Assembly: GCA_000381625.1 (NCBI GenBank)
Contig: KB906767.1
Coordinates: forward strand, 3,677,304 to 3,741,303
Direction of reading: 5' to 3'
DNA: 64,000 bases
Origin: Bryobacterales bacterium KBS 96
Lineage (GTDB): Bacteria; Acidobacteriota; Terriglobia; Bryobacterales; Bryobacteraceae
In this document: positions 63,939 through 64,000 of the stretch, in pieces
Layout of the letters: every line of letters starts with the position of its first letter
How positions within the stretch are numbered: the first letter of the stretch is position 1
The notes under the pieces: generated by a model
Told to the model about the DNA's origin: nothing
Seen by the model: the letters and a program-made list of their open reading frames with translations, nothing else
Database searches by the model: none
Translations under genes and position numbers: made by a program

Positions 63939-64000
63939 TAGGCGGCCCTCCGGCCCAACATGTTATCGATGATCTGTCTAGCAAGAGCACGGGCTTGCAC
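63938..64000 (-). CDS. C-terminal end of a second b-type (b') subunit (5' partial)
   Basis: The minus-strand frame from the window edge reads VQARALARQIIDNMLGRRAA and stops at a TAA sharing its last A with the atpF ATG. Sequence, position and coupling fit the C-terminal helix of a b'-type stator subunit, with most of the gene outside the window. Confidence 0.6.
   Translation of the reverse strand: MQARALARQIIDNMLGRRAA

Overview
The window looks like a chromosomal stretch of an acidobacterium of the Solibacter/Bryobacter type. I infer this from gene content, not from a marker gene: two ~1,150-residue TonB-dependent receptors with an N-terminal carboxypeptidase-regulatory-like domain, an S53 peptidase, paralogous PQQ-type beta-propellers, DUF1080, DUF885, DUF4142 and BON proteins, two ECF sigma/anti-sigma pairs, and an F-ATPase operon with two b-type subunits. 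Most of the DNA is GC-rich. I found no rRNA, tRNA, CRISPR array or intact insertion sequence.

Layout. 1-2218: the end of a sugar-phosphate-isomerase-like gene and an MFS transporter. 2575-8000: an AT-richer accessory island. It holds a membrane-anchored thioredoxin-like protein, a cysteine-rich exported peptide, an exported propeller-like protein, a small WNLFAP-motif membrane protein and an HTTM/SdpB-like multi-spanning protein, then a decayed REP-type transposase and a toxin-antitoxin pair. 8083-11448 (minus): a receiver-domain protein with a degenerate kinase ATPase domain, and a MacA-like adaptor plus ABC ATPase with no permease. 11592-22878: DAHP synthase, a serine hydrolase, DUF4142, a cobalamin adenosyltransferase, a TonB-dependent receptor, an S53 peptidase and two methyltransferases. 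23104-24647: an ArsR/SRPBCC pair behind a clear promoter-operator, a decayed NTF2-like gene and an intact one. 24928-27634: ECF sigma, anti-sigma and a HEAT-repeat protein. 27938-36917: menaquinone methyltransferase, aroB, nadB, a cation exchanger, BON, murB, an M20 peptidase and a sigma-54 activator. 36964-40428 (minus): a galactofuranose module (flippase, Glf, GT2). 40867-54219: a quinone reductase, then a minus-strand block of TonB receptor, two PQQ propellers, a cytochrome c-HhH protein, DUF1080, a sulfatase and DUF885. 54486-58396: a second ECF/RskA pair, a DapA-family enzyme and an amino acid permease. 58473-64000 (minus): atpF'-atpF-atpH-atpA-atpG-atpD-atpC.

The most interesting part is 2677-7027. 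The combination of a thiol oxidoreductase, a peptide with ten cysteines in its last 75 residues, an exported propeller, an SdpA-like protein and an HTTM protein looks like a machine that makes or handles a disulfide-rich exported peptide. It is analogous in gene content to SdpABC and to Bacteroidetes NVEALA-peptide loci. That function is inference. Several families of small hairpin or dispersed repeats sit between genes and are listed separately.
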